NCBI GenBank assembly: GCA_949291515.1
Contig: CASEVY010000008.1
Location: forward strand, 1 to 64,000
DNA: 64,000 nt
Direction of reading: 5' to 3'
Source of the DNA: an uncultured bacterium
GTDB lineage: Bacteria; Elusimicrobiota; Elusimicrobia; Elusimicrobiales; Elusimicrobiaceae
The position numbers were made by a program, and so were the translations under genes. A model generated the notes under the pieces. The model did no database searches, was not told where the DNA came from, and saw nothing but the letters and a program-made list of their open reading frames with translations. Shown piece by piece: positions 24,757-33,269 of the stretch. The stretch's first letter is position 1. Every line of letters starts with the position of its first letter.

Positions 24757-26043
24757 TTAAGAGTTAGTTTTTTGACTCTTCTCTATACTAGCAAGCAATT
24801 TAGCATACTGTTTGGGAGCAAAACCGAGATTCTTGCCGGCAAGAGCTAAACGCTTAGCCAAATCATAATTTTTATCTGTCAGGCACAACTCAGCAGCTTT
24901 GCCTAAAAGCCCTTGATCTGTGCTATATGCAAACGATATCGTTTTATCATTCAACTTTGCCAAAACTTGTTCGTATATCTCAAAAGCCTTCTTTAGATGA
25001 TGTAATTGATGGTTACAAAGTCCCGTCTGAAGAAACGATGCCGCTTCTGTTTCATTTCTTTGTTGCGCTCGCTTAAAAAAGTCCAATGCTTTTTTCCATT
25101 GTTTCTTACGCTTATAGGAAAACCCGATATTGTACAAAAGATCCCTATCATATGGATTCTTTTTCAATTCTTTAAGTTCTATCCGCAGGGTTTTATCATA
25201 CTGCTTCATATTGTTGTATAATTGAGCCAACGAGCTATATGCTGAAATATAATCGGGATTTCTTTTTAACGCCGTTAACAAATCCTTCTCAGCTTGTTTG
25301 TAACGTTTCAGGGCACAATAAGTCCGCCCGCGCTCCCTGTAACACCAAGTAAGCACGTTTTCCTCCAGTTGCTTCTTTTTACGCAACGCTATATTAAAGT
25401 CTTTTAAAGCCGCCTTGTATTTTCTAAGGTTATATAAAGCAAATCCCCGATTATAAAAATCCTCAGCGTCAATTGCTCTTTTCTTCAAACACACTAGCAC
25501 TTTCTTACTGTGCGCCTCGATCCATTTATCTTCACCTGATACTATTTTTTCTAAATAAACAGATAGAAACGGATATTTCGATTTTTGGGAAAATTCTTTA
25601 TTGGCACCGACATACTTAGGATTACAAGCCAAATCGGAAATTACACCATACAATTCTTTAATAAATTCTAAATAATCCGCTTTAAAATGGGCATAAATCT
25701 TCTTTCGTGATATCCATTCTTCTTTTTGAAACTCCGTACGCCAGCCGAATTCGGTGATAAAGATATCTTCTCTTGTATCTTTTTTATCCACATTGGATTG
25801 TATAATAATTTCCCGCGCACTCCTCTTGGTTCCATAAATGCTGATACTGCTGGTATCAGTATAACTTAAATTTCCATTCATATTTTTACAAGCGTAACGA
25901 ATCGATGTCCATGAATTTTTCTTATCGTCCCAAAATACCGCACAATTCTCTTTCCCTTGAGAAAAATACAATTTAATATTTTGAGTAACAGTATTCAATT
26001 TGTATTTTATTTTTAGCGGCGTATCTTTTATCTCTTGTGGCAT
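24757..26043 (-). CDS. TPR-repeat protein
   Basis: The start at MPQEIKDTPLKI was chosen because AGGAGG lies just before it, giving 428 residues with no signal peptide. The N-terminal 190 residues are an unrecognised mixed domain (FWDDKKNSWTSIRYACKNM). From about 195 tetratricopeptide repeats appear: EDFYNRGFALYNLRKYKAAL, CYRERGRTYCALKRYKQAEK, ISAYSSLAQLYNNMKQYDKT, LLYNIGFSYKRKKQWKKALD. A C-terminal helical part closes the array. TPRs mediate protein contacts. The partner is unknown. It lies in a gene-poor AT-rich stretch, as often seen for accessory genes. Confidence 0.85.
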   Translation of the reverse strand: MPQEIKDTPLKIKYKLNTVTQNIKLYFSQGKENCAVFWDDKKNSWTSIRYACKNMNGNLSYTDTSSISIYGTKRSAREIIIQSNVDKKDTREDIFITEFGWRTEFQKEEWISRKKIYAHFKADYLEFIKELYGVISDLACNPKYVGANKEFSQKSKYPFLSVYLEKIVSGEDKWIEAHSKKVLVCLKKRAIDAEDFYNRGFALYNLRKYKAALKDFNIALRKKKQLEENVLTWCYRERGRTYCALKRYKQAEKDLLTALKRNPDYISAYSSLAQLYNNMKQYDKTLRIELKELKKNPYDRDLLYNIGFSYKRKKQWKKALDFFKRAQQRNETEAASFLQTGLCNHQLHHLKKAFEIYEQVLAKLNDKTISFAYSTDQGLLGKAAELCLTDKNYDLAKRLALAGKNLGFAPKQYAKLLASIEKSQKTNS

Positions 26044-26295
26044 AAATCCTCCTAGAGTCATTATAATTATTATAAATAATACTGCGACAACATATTGTCG
26101 TTTTCATTTGGCAATTTGCTTTCCCAGTGCTCAAATTCCTTTTTTACTCCACCAAACTCATCAGTGCCTTAAGGCTCATATTTTAGGGATTTTGCTATTA
26201 TGAAATACGCCGATATCTTAGGCAATCAACAGGCTAAACTTAAATATGGGACAAATGTTTGCTTCTTCAACCCGCGGCGTTTTCCAGTCAACGCT

Positions 26296-26323
26296 TTGCC
26301 GAAACGTATTTATCGGCTATAAT
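26296..26323 (+). promoter_or_regulatory. Promoter of the pentapeptide-repeat gene, probable leaderless start
   Basis: TTGCCG (26296-26301) and a perfect TATAAT (26318-26323) are 16 bp apart. The -10 box ends 6 bp before the ATG at 26330, which places the transcript start at the start codon. Confidence 0.6.
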
Positions 26324-26329
26324 ATTTCT

Positions 26330-26944
26330 ATGCTGAGAGACATTGTTAAAGAATCAAAAGAAAAAGAATGGGCTATCGAGCGGGAAACATTTCACGATGA
26401 AGAATTGCCAGGAATCGATCTCTCACGATTGGAGTTTACCAAAATCCATTTCCGCAGCTGTAAGTTCTCCGACTGCGACTTTACAAAAGCCAATTTCCTA
26501 AACTGCGGCTTTGAAGAATGTGATTTCTCAAATTGTAATTTTACAGACGGCTATTTCAAAAAAATAAAATTTACAAACTGCAAAGGGACGGGAGCCGACT
26601 TCTCAAAAGGAGTATTTAAGGACAGCGTCATATCGGACTCTTTGTTCGACTACGCCAATTTTTCTCAGTCTCTTTGGCAGAACTGCAAAGCGGAAAACTC
26701 CTCTTTTAAAGAAGCGTCCCTGAGTGAAGTGTCTTTCAAGAAAACGATTTTCGATAAAGTCGACTTTTCAAGAGCGGATTTCTTTAAAACTATGCTGAAA
26801 GATGTTGATATGTCATCAAGCGTAATAAGCGGGATAATTTTATCCGATTCGCACCGGGAACTCCTAGGCTGTAAAATAAATCCTTTTCAAGCGGCTGATA
26901 TCGCCCATCTTTTGGGGGTAATCCTCGTGCCGTATAAACAATAA
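26330..26944 (+). CDS. Pentapeptide-repeat protein
   Basis: The start at MLRDIVKESKEKEW gives 204 residues. A longer frame from 26246 would place the consensus promoter inside the gene. Residues about 35-160 are pentapeptide repeats of the A(D/N)LXX or CXF type: FRSCKFSDCDFTKANFLNCG, CDFSNCNFTDG, GADFSKGVFKDS, ANFSQS, VDFSRADFFK. Such repeats fold into a right-handed quadrilateral beta helix. Some relatives (Qnr, MfpA) mimic DNA and protect gyrase, but most are uncharacterised. A weak terminator follows. Confidence 0.9.
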   Translation: MLRDIVKESKEKEWAIERETFHDEELPGIDLSRLEFTKIHFRSCKFSDCDFTKANFLNCGFEECDFSNCNFTDGYFKKIKFTNCKGTGADFSKGVFKDSVISDSLFDYANFSQSLWQNCKAENSSFKEASLSEVSFKKTIFDKVDFSRADFFKTMLKDVDMSSSVISGIILSDSHRELLGCKINPFQAADIAHLLGVILVPYKQ

Positions 26945-26973
26945 AAGAACACTTCTAAAAACGGGTTCTTTTT
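26943..26973 (+). terminator. Weak terminator after the pentapeptide-repeat gene
   Basis: The stem AAAGAAC/GTTCTTT encloses a 14-base loop and is followed by Ts. It sits just ahead of the next gene's -10 box. Confidence 0.45.
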
Positions 26974-26975
26974 GT

Positions 26976-26981
26976 TATTAT
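26976..26981 (+). promoter_or_regulatory. -10 box of the tandem protease operon, probable leaderless start
   Basis: TATTAT ends exactly 6 bp before the ATG at 26988. There is no ribosome site. No convincing -35 box. Confidence 0.4.
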
Positions 26982-26987
26982 ATTTTT

Positions 26988-27929
26988 ATGAGAGTACTCT
27001 TAATCGCAATTTTATATTTATCCCTATCTATCTGCGCGGCCGCGCCGGCCCAAGCGCAGAAGTATATGGACGTCCGCCAGTATAACAATACCTACGAAAT
27101 AAACGTTCATAAACCGGGCGACAATCAGGAATCCAAATGTCAGGCGGTAAGGCTGAACAAGGAATGGTTTATCACCGCTGCGCATTGTTTGGTACCGGTA
27201 TGCAATGCGGAATGCACTATAAAAGCCAAACTGGCCAATACGAAAGATTATGAAATGGAAATGAACACCACGCACAACGGTATTTCAAAGGCGGCCTATC
27301 TCCACACTAAATCTAAGGAAGACCAAGTATCCTACGATATCGCCCTGATAAGATTTAGCCCCGCAAACACTTCTTATATATTCAAAGACAAAAAGAATAT
27401 GCGCCTTATGGAAAAAGACGAGCTGTTCAAGCAGTTAAACGCATCCCAAAAAGCGGAATTTAACCAGGCGATAGAAGGCGTAAACTTCCCGGTAGTACTG
27501 GCTTTAAAAACACAGACGCCGAAAATTCTTAACCGAGCATTGGCTGTAGCATCGGTATGGGATTACGACAAGGAAATTTTAAGCTCGGAAGATTATGTGT
27601 TTTTCTCTCCGAAACACAACTTCCTTTACACCTCCAACTTCGGCATAAGGCAAGGGATATCGGGTTCGGGCGTAATAACGAGTAGCGGCGAACTCGTCGC
27701 CGTAGTTTCAGCAGTTGCGCATACCCGCAGGACTTTAACTACAGACGGCGGCTCCAAGATAAAAAATATAGATTTTTCAATGTTTTCCACCTTCGACAAT
27801 TCCGTATTGTCTTTCTTAAAAAGCCATGTGCCGGGATTGGAAATTAAACAAGCGGGTTTTAACTATTTCGCCGTCGTACCCGACGAGTACAGAGCTTTAA
27901 CCCAGAATATGGAGGAAATGGATTTATGA
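26988..27929 (+). CDS. Exported trypsin-like serine protease 1
   Basis: The 313-residue product has a signal peptide ending near AQAQ. It belongs to the S1 chymotrypsin fold: His66 in WFITAAHC, Asp117 in SYDIALI, and Ser225 in GISGSG. Conserved cysteines flank the His (C51, C67, C71, C76). The residue before the nucleophile is Ile, not the usual Asp of GDSGG, so the zymogen-type activation salt bridge cannot form. This is seen in some bacterial and viral relatives. Substrates unknown. It overlaps the paralogous next gene by ATGA, so the two are translationally coupled. Confidence 0.92.
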   Translation: MRVLLIAILYLSLSICAAAPAQAQKYMDVRQYNNTYEINVHKPGDNQESKCQAVRLNKEWFITAAHCLVPVCNAECTIKAKLANTKDYEMEMNTTHNGISKAAYLHTKSKEDQVSYDIALIRFSPANTSYIFKDKKNMRLMEKDELFKQLNASQKAEFNQAIEGVNFPVVLALKTQTPKILNRALAVASVWDYDKEILSSEDYVFFSPKHNFLYTSNFGIRQGISGSGVITSSGELVAVVSAVAHTRRTLTTDGGSKIKNIDFSMFSTFDNSVLSFLKSHVPGLEIKQAGFNYFAVVPDEYRALTQNMEEMDL

Positions 27930-28891
27930 AACCGTTTTTTCTCTTTTTTGCAGGGCTGTTCTTATTTTCGCAGCAGGCGGCGGCGGACGTAAGTTTCATT
28001 ACCGTAAGCGACGAATCCTCCTACAACGAAGTGGAAGATTTCAGCAATACTTATGAGATCAATTTTAACCGCCACGGCGAGAAGAACATCAACAAATGCC
28101 AAGCGGTACGCTTAGACGAATACTGGTTTCTTACCGCAGCGCATTGTGTGGAAAATGCCTGTAGGGACAACTGCAGTTTCCAAGCTCGTCTCATAGTAGG
28201 CCCAAACTATGAAGCCGATATGACCGTAACCCATACGCCGCAATCGCCGAAAATATTCAAGCACAAAAAAGCCAAACTTGACAAACGTTCTTCTTCCTAT
28301 GACTTGGCTTTGCTTTACTTTAAACCTTCGGAAACGAAAGTGGTTTATAAAGATATGTCCATAAGAAGAGCCCTTACGGAAGATCAGTTCTTGCAAAGAA
28401 TACCAAACGAATCGCTTTACTATAAAGCGGTAAAGGGTACCAATATCCCCAATTTGCTAATCGCAAACGAAAAAGAAGGCAAAAAGCTAGATAGAGATAT
28501 CTCCGTCATTTCGATATGGGACGGGAAACGAAAAGTGCTTGATGCAAAAGACTCGTTGATCTACTCTCCGCGGCAGAAACTTTTCTTTACGGAGAACTTC
28601 GGCATAATCAAAGGGATTTCAGGCTCTGGCGTAATGACCAATACCGGCGAATTGGTCGCGATAGTGTCGGCGATAGGATCCGTAGGGATATACAACAAAA
28701 AGACAAAGAAGTATGACCCTGTCGGCATAGTTTACCTAAGCGCCTTTGATCAAGAAGTCGTAGACTTCATACACGAGCATGTCGGCAGCTTCGGATATAT
28801 AGAAGCTACGCCGGAATATTGGGCGCCGCTCAACTCCAAACAAAAAGAATTGCTAAATCTTTTGGATACGGTCAATTTAGGCAAGAAGTAG
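27926..28891 (+). CDS. Exported trypsin-like serine protase 2 (paralogue)
   Basis: The 321-residue product has a signal peptide (MKPFFLFFAGLFLFSQQAAA). Triad: His73 in WFLTAAHC, Asp126 in SYDLALL, Ser232 in GISGSG. It shares NTYEINFNRHGEKN..KCQAVRL and the whole layout with the upstream protein, a tandem duplication. The GISGSG variant is kept in both, which suggests selected function. Its 3' end overlaps the convergent hflX by 15 bp. Two similar secreted proteases in one operon may act together or on related substrates (inference). Confidence 0.92.
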   Translation: MKPFFLFFAGLFLFSQQAAADVSFITVSDESSYNEVEDFSNTYEINFNRHGEKNINKCQAVRLDEYWFLTAAHCVENACRDNCSFQARLIVGPNYEADMTVTHTPQSPKIFKHKKAKLDKRSSSYDLALLYFKPSETKVVYKDMSIRRALTEDQFLQRIPNESLYYKAVKGTNIPNLLIANEKEGKKLDRDISVISIWDGKRKVLDAKDSLIYSPRQKLFFTENFGIIKGISGSGVMTNTGELVAIVSAIGSVGIYNKKTKKYDPVGIVYLSAFDQEVVDFIHEHVGSFGYIEATPEYWAPLNSKQKELLNLLDTVNLGKK

Positions 28892-30118
28892 TTTCTTCCT
28901 TACGGATTGCCAATTGCCTTCGGTCGCCATAAAACAAAGCTCGGTACCCTCGTGCAAATCTTTACGCGAAAGCACTAATCCGCGGGCATATACTTCTTTT
29001 ATCAGATAATTTTTGTCATAAGGTATTTTCACGAGGCGTTTCTTCCACTTGCGTGCGATTATATCCCCCACCCGCTCGAAGAGTTCTCCAAAGCCTTCAC
29101 CCGTCTTTGCGGATATAAACACCGCGCCGGGAAAGCGTTTTTTTAGAGCGTTCAATTTAAACGGAGTAAGCTCATCGCATTTGTTGAAAACTCGCAATAT
29201 CTCGCCGCCTTCGGGGTTTATTTCGTTCAAAATACTCATTACGGTAGCGGAGTGTTCCTCAATTTCGTCTGATGAAGCATCGGCCACATGCAGCACCAAA
29301 TCGGCGAATTTAGTTTCCTCCAAAGTCGCCCTGAACGCCGACACCAGCCCATGGGGCAGTTTTTGGATAAAACCGACAGTATCTGTAAACACCATATTTA
29401 TTCCGCTTGGGAAGCGTACTTTTCGGCTTGTCGGATCCAAAGTGGCAAACAGTTTATCGTCGGCATAAGCGGCTTCCTTTTTGGTAAGAGCATTAAGCAA
29501 AGTGCTTTTGCCGGCATTCGTATATCCCGCCAAAGCCACCTGGGGTACGGGTACGGCCGTCCGCTGAGAGCGCCTTACGCCGCGCTCGCGCTGGACGGCT
29601 TCTATATCTTGTTCCAATTTGGCTATTCTCTTGCGGATTTTGCGTCGATCATATTCCAATTTACGTTCACCCGGCCCGCGCATACCGATACCGCCCTTCT
29701 GCTGCATCATCGCCGCGCCGCGTCCGCTAAGGCGCGGCAATATGTAATTGAGCTGAGCCAATTCCACCTGCAAACGCCCTTCCTTTGTACGTGCACGCTG
29801 GGCGAATATATCCAATATTAAGCGGGTTCTGTCTATGATTTTGCAAGGTATGGCATCTTCCAAATTTTTCTGCTGGGCGGGCGTTATATCCTCGTTGAAG
29901 ACTACGGCGTCTATCCCGTTTTCCGCCACGTATTGGCCGATCTCCTCGGCTTTGCCGCTGCCGATGCACATCGCGGGATTATAGTTTTCCATACGCACGT
30001 TAAAACATTCCGATACCTCGCACCCCGCAGTATCGCAAAGCCTTATCAGTTCTTCAAGAGAACTGTCCTTCCCGAAATCGCTTTTCAATCTTACGCTTAC
30101 AGTTACCGCTCTTTCCAT
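28877..30118 (-). CDS. hflX: GTPase HflX
   Basis: This 413-residue ribosome-associated GTPase splits or rescues stalled ribosomes. The N-terminal HflX domain carries the GSGKAEEIG and VVFNEDITPAQQKNLE motifs, the glycine-rich coiled linker has GRGAAMMQQKGGIGMRGPGERKLEYDRR, and the G domain shows GYTNAGKST (G1), DTVGF (G3) and NKCD (G4). A C-terminal extension of about 50 residues follows. It overlaps miaA by 16 bp. The miaA-hflX pair is a common bacterial arrangement. Confidence 0.96.
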   Translation of the reverse strand: MERAVTVSVRLKSDFGKDSSLEELIRLCDTAGCEVSECFNVRMENYNPAMCIGSGKAEEIGQYVAENGIDAVVFNEDITPAQQKNLEDAIPCKIIDRTRLILDIFAQRARTKEGRLQVELAQLNYILPRLSGRGAAMMQQKGGIGMRGPGERKLEYDRRKIRKRIAKLEQDIEAVQRERGVRRSQRTAVPVPQVALAGYTNAGKSTLLNALTKKEAAYADDKLFATLDPTSRKVRFPSGINMVFTDTVGFIQKLPHGLVSAFRATLEETKFADLVLHVADASSDEIEEHSATVMSILNEINPEGGEILRVFNKCDELTPFKLNALKKRFPGAVFISAKTGEGFGELFERVGDIIARKWKKRLVKIPYDKNYLIKEVYARGLVLSRKDLHEGTELCFMATEGNWQSVRKKLLLA

Positions 30119-31047
30119 AATAAAATTTCTTTGGCGACATCAATACCGCTTTTCTCGTACGAACATTTTATCCTTATCATATCATTATAACGCCTGAACC
30201 AAGTACGCTGACGCTTAGCGTATTGCCTGGTAAGCGTAATTATTCTGGCAACGGCTTCGTCCTTGCTTATATTGCCGTCCATATATTCCAAAGCCTCTCG
30301 GTATCCCAAACTTCTAAGGCCGGGGCAATCCCGCTTATAGCCCATCTTCAAAACGGATTGCGTTTCCTCTACCATAGGGCCAAAAATAGCTTCCGTTCTT
30401 GTTGCTATGCGTTTATCCAGGTCTTCCTTATCCCAATCCAGATAAAAAGACAAAACCTTTTCTTTCGGGAATTCGGCTTTATATCTGCCAGTCCTCAAAA
30501 CGGAAGCGGGCTTGCCCGTAAGCCTGTAAATCTCTATCGCCCTTATAACGCGGTGTATGTTGCCCGCTGGTATGGCCGACGCGCTTGCCTCGTCGAAAGA
30601 GGACAATATCTTATGCAGATACTCCCGCCCTTTTTCCCGCGCCAAAGCGGAAAGTTCCGCCCTAATTGCAGGATCTCCTTCGGGCAATTTGTCCATACCC
30701 GAAAAATAGCCCTGCATATACATTCCCGTACCGCCGGCAAAAATAAATTGAGTGTTTTCTTTATACTTTGTTATCCCTTCGGCCGCGCGGCAAAACCTGG
30801 AAACGTCAAAATTCTCGTTTAAATCCAAAAAATCCACCAAATGATAATTTATTCCTTCTACTTTATAAAACCCGTCTTGCCACTCGCCTTCCGGCGCGGC
30901 GGTGCCCGCATTAATAAATTTATATACCTGCCTGGAATCTACCGATATTATCTCCCCTCCGCACAGCTTCGCCAGCGCCAAAGCCGCGCCGGTTTTACCG
31001 CTTGCCGTCGGGCCCGCTATTATTATCGGCAGATTTTTCTTATCCAT
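30103..31047 (-). CDS. miaA: tRNA dimethylallyltransferase
   Basis: This 314-residue cytoplasmic enzyme adds a dimethylallyl group to A37 of tRNAs reading UNN codons. The P-loop GPTASGKT (11-18), DSRQVYKF, GGTGMY, the RVIRAIEIYRLTG segment and the late TRQYAKRQRTWFRR motif are all present. AAGGGA lies before the ATG. The methylthiolating partner miaB is encoded 550 bp upstream, beyond the PilZ gene. Confidence 0.97.
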   Translation of the reverse strand: MDKKNLPIIIAGPTASGKTGAALALAKLCGGEIISVDSRQVYKFINAGTAAPEGEWQDGFYKVEGINYHLVDFLDLNENFDVSRFCRAAEGITKYKENTQFIFAGGTGMYMQGYFSGMDKLPEGDPAIRAELSALAREKGREYLHKILSSFDEASASAIPAGNIHRVIRAIEIYRLTGKPASVLRTGRYKAEFPKEKVLSFYLDWDKEDLDKRIATRTEAIFGPMVEETQSVLKMGYKRDCPGLRSLGYREALEYMDGNISKDEAVARIITLTRQYAKRQRTWFRRYNDMIRIKCSYEKSGIDVAKEILLWKER

Positions 31048-31065
31048 AAACTATCCCTTATCAAA

Positions 31066-31094
31066 CAAAACACCGTTTTAAAAACGGTGTTTTG
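31066..31094 (-). terminator. Terminator between the PilZ gene and miaA
   Basis: A symmetric stem CAAAACACCGTTTT/AAAACGGTGTTTTG ends in Ts on either strand. It lies downstream of the minus-strand PilZ gene and marks the end of the long operon that begins at 44926. miaA then needs readthrough or its own promoter. Confidence 0.75.
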
Positions 31095-31118
31095 CAAATA
31101 CATTACGCGCTTTAAAAG

Positions 31119-31586
31119 CTAATTATGCAAAGTTAGATCCTTATGCAATTTACTGCACACCAGCGCGCATTTGCAATTCGGCACGCACACCTCCGGCAGC
31201 TTAAGCAAAATTCTGGTATTGCAATCGGCATAATCGTTGGCCATGGCTTCTATCTTGGCCGCCACCGCCGGCGCTATCTTTATAAATTGTATGCCTATGG
31301 TATATACGGGCCCTTTCTGCCTTATCCAAGAAGTTTTCGCCTCCACCTCAAACTTCCCGATAAACGGCAGCTGCATTCTTATTTGCATATTGCCCGATAC
31401 CGGCGCCTTTAAAAAAGAGACTATCCTCATACCGCTCGAGGATAAATCCGCCAATACCGCCGCCACTTCCACCTTTTCGCCGGTGGCGTCGTCGGTATAT
31501 ATCAAATCTATCGGTTCCACTATATTGTTGATTACGGGAACTCTTTGGTGTTTCCTGCGTTCCACAAATTTCTTATCTTCTGCCAT
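31119..31586 (-). CDS. PilZ-domain protein (putative cyclic-di-GMP receptor)
   Basis: The 155-residue product has the PilZ c-di-GMP-binding signature: RRKHQRVPV (R-x-x-x-R at about residues 10-15) and DLSSSGM near 47-53. A beta barrel runs to about 110. The C-terminus holds a Cys cluster (C-N-T..., C-V-P-N-C-K-C-A-L-V-C) not usual for PilZ, perhaps a metal site. Located between miaB and miaA, with a terminator behind it. Binding is inferred from the family. The target is unknown. Confidence 0.88.
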   Translation of the reverse strand: MAEDKKFVERRKHQRVPVINNIVEPIDLIYTDDATGEKVEVAAVLADLSSSGMRIVSFLKAPVSGNMQIRMQLPFIGKFEVEAKTSWIRQKGPVYTIGIQFIKIAPAVAAKIEAMANDYADCNTRILLKLPEVCVPNCKCALVCSKLHKDLTLHN

Positions 31587-31595
31587 AGCGCCCCC

Positions 31596-32822
31596 TTACG
31601 CCAATAATATACTTTCCTGCGCCTTCTTTACGGTTAAAGTTACGACATCGCCCGCTTTATATGCGGCTTCCGTCTTAACCCAAAAATTGCTTAAAGTACG
31701 CCCGTTGTGCGGATCTTCCATAAGAACCCGCTCAACCCGCCCTTCCTGCGCTTTATAGGCGGATTTGGCGCTTTCCTTTACCTTATTTAACAAAATATCA
31801 AGCCGTTTTTCCACTTCATCTTTAGGCAGTTCCTTAAGCGCAAAAGCCGGAGTGCCGAGCCTGGGCGAGAATTTAAAACAATACGCCCCGCCGAATTTAC
31901 ATTCCTCTACAAGACTCAATGTCAGTTTGAAATCCTCTTCAGTTTCCGTAGGATAACCCACTATTATATCCGTAGTGACGTTTATCCCACCGCTCCTCAA
32001 CAGAGCTATTTTCCCCAAAAACTCGCCGCGCCCGTAACCGCGCCTCATATCTTTTAAGACTTTGTCGCTTCCGCTTTGGACCGGCAAATGCAAATGCTTT
32101 GACATCTTCGGCTCCGAGGCCATTATTTCCGCCACTTCCTCCGTTATAAAAAGAGGGTGGGGACTCAAATAGCGCAGTCTGTCCAATCCGTTCAGCTTCA
32201 AAGCCGCTCTTAACAAGTCCGCAAAATTCTTGCCCTTATAATTATATGCGTTTACCGTCTGTCCCAATAAGACGATTTCTTTTGCCCCTAAGGCAAGTTT
32301 TGTTTCTATTTCTTTAAGCACTGCGTCAAAATCCAGTGAAAAAGCCTCTCCTCTTACGTAGGGAACTATGCAATAAGAACATTTGCAGCTGCAGCCCCTC
32401 ATTATGTTTACCAAAGCTATCGGGGAATTTAAACCCGCAGACCCGCAGTCGCCGCCGGCCGGCCCGAAAAGGCCCGATCCGTCCAGAATTTTATCAAAAT
32501 CGTCTATACTTTTTGCCCCGCAAACAATATCCACATGCGGGAATTTCCCGCGCACACCCGCGCCCAAACGCTGGGCCGCGCAGCCGGCAAATATTATTAT
32601 CCGCCCCGCTTTAGCGTCTTTCCACTTGCGAAGCCGCCCCAGCAACGATAATGCCTTATGCTCAGCATGCTCCCTTATCGTGCAGGTATTGATAAGGACT
32701 ATATCCGCCTTATTTAAATTGTCGCAAATAATACAACCTCTGGCCGCCAGAGCCAGCATCATCTCTTCGGAGTCGGCCGTATTCATCTGGCAGCCAAAGG
32801 TTTGTATGTATACGAGTTTCAA
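31596..32822 (-). CDS. miaB: tRNA-2-methylthio-N6-dimethylallyladenosine synthase
   Basis: This radical-SAM methylthiotransferase acts after MiaA on A37. The start is taken as TTG at 32820-32822 (MKLVYIQTFGCQMN), with AGGA 6 bp before it. The longer frame to 32975 would run into the upstream gene. The product is 408 residues. N-terminal MTTase domain with the first cysteine in FGCQMN and others in NTCTIREHA and FAGCAAQR, then the radical SAM CxxxCxxC (SCKCSYCIVPY), and a C-terminal TRAM domain (VLMEDPHNGRTLSN...). Length is slightly short of the usual 430-450. Confidence 0.95.
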   Translation of the reverse strand: MKLVYIQTFGCQMNTADSEEMMLALAARGCIICDNLNKADIVLINTCTIREHAEHKALSLLGRLRKWKDAKAGRIIIFAGCAAQRLGAGVRGKFPHVDIVCGAKSIDDFDKILDGSGLFGPAGGDCGSAGLNSPIALVNIMRGCSCKCSYCIVPYVRGEAFSLDFDAVLKEIETKLALGAKEIVLLGQTVNAYNYKGKNFADLLRAALKLNGLDRLRYLSPHPLFITEEVAEIMASEPKMSKHLHLPVQSGSDKVLKDMRRGYGRGEFLGKIALLRSGGINVTTDIIVGYPTETEEDFKLTLSLVEECKFGGAYCFKFSPRLGTPAFALKELPKDEVEKRLDILLNKVKESAKSAYKAQEGRVERVLMEDPHNGRTLSNFWVKTEAAYKAGDVVTLTVKKAQESILLA

Positions 32823-32830
32823 GTTATGTC

Positions 32831-33259
32831 CTATAAAGTAACTTTGAATTTCCGTTTGGCCGTCTTTACAGTCTTGCCGTCTATCTCGGAGCAGGCCTCC
32901 GCCGTAAAGCTGCCTGTCTGGAAATTCCACCAGTCGAACCACCAATATCCGTTGGCCCTTCTGCATTCCTGCCACGGACCGCCGTTTATTGATATGCGCA
33001 TATAAGGTACATCTCTTAAACTGCCAAGCCTAAAGCAATAATGCCCGCAGAATACGGTATCGTTGCTCATAGGATAATCTATGCAAATATCCTTGCTTGT
33101 TTTTACTTTCTCTTCGGCCGCCGCCTTTACCGCTTTGGTCGAGTTAGACTTATCGCTCGCGCAGCTCTTCTTACTTGCACTTGTCGTTTTCTTTTTCAGA
33201 AGAGTTTTGCCCTTGCCGATAGTCTCTTTTATTATTTTCTTCGTCTTTGCCATTACCAT
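32831..33259 (-). CDS. Hypothetical protein with Lys-rich N-terminus and an Ig-like C-terminal part
   Basis: The 142-residue product begins with a Lys/Ala/Ser-rich stretch of about 55 residues (KTKKIIKETIGKGKTLLKKK...), likely disordered and nucleic-acid binding. A compact Trp- and Cys-rich part follows (FCGHYCFRLGSLRDVPYMRI, then WQECRRANGYWWFDWWNFQTG), ending in strands typical of an Ig-like or carbohydrate-binding beta sandwich. A ribosome site (AGGGGAG) precedes the ATG. It lies 8 bp from the miaB start and 10 bp after pgi. I do not recognise the family. Confidence 0.8.
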   Translation of the reverse strand: MVMAKTKKIIKETIGKGKTLLKKKTTSASKKSCASDKSNSTKAVKAAAEEKVKTSKDICIDYPMSNDTVFCGHYCFRLGSLRDVPYMRISINGGPWQECRRANGYWWFDWWNFQTGSFTAEACSEIDGKTVKTAKRKFKVTL

Positions 33260-33269
33260 CTTACTCCCC

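Noticed and set aside
26200-26319. Short frame MKYADILGNQQAKL just before the pentapeptide gene
   Set aside because: 39 codons, no ribosome site, and it overlaps the good promoter. Probably chance.
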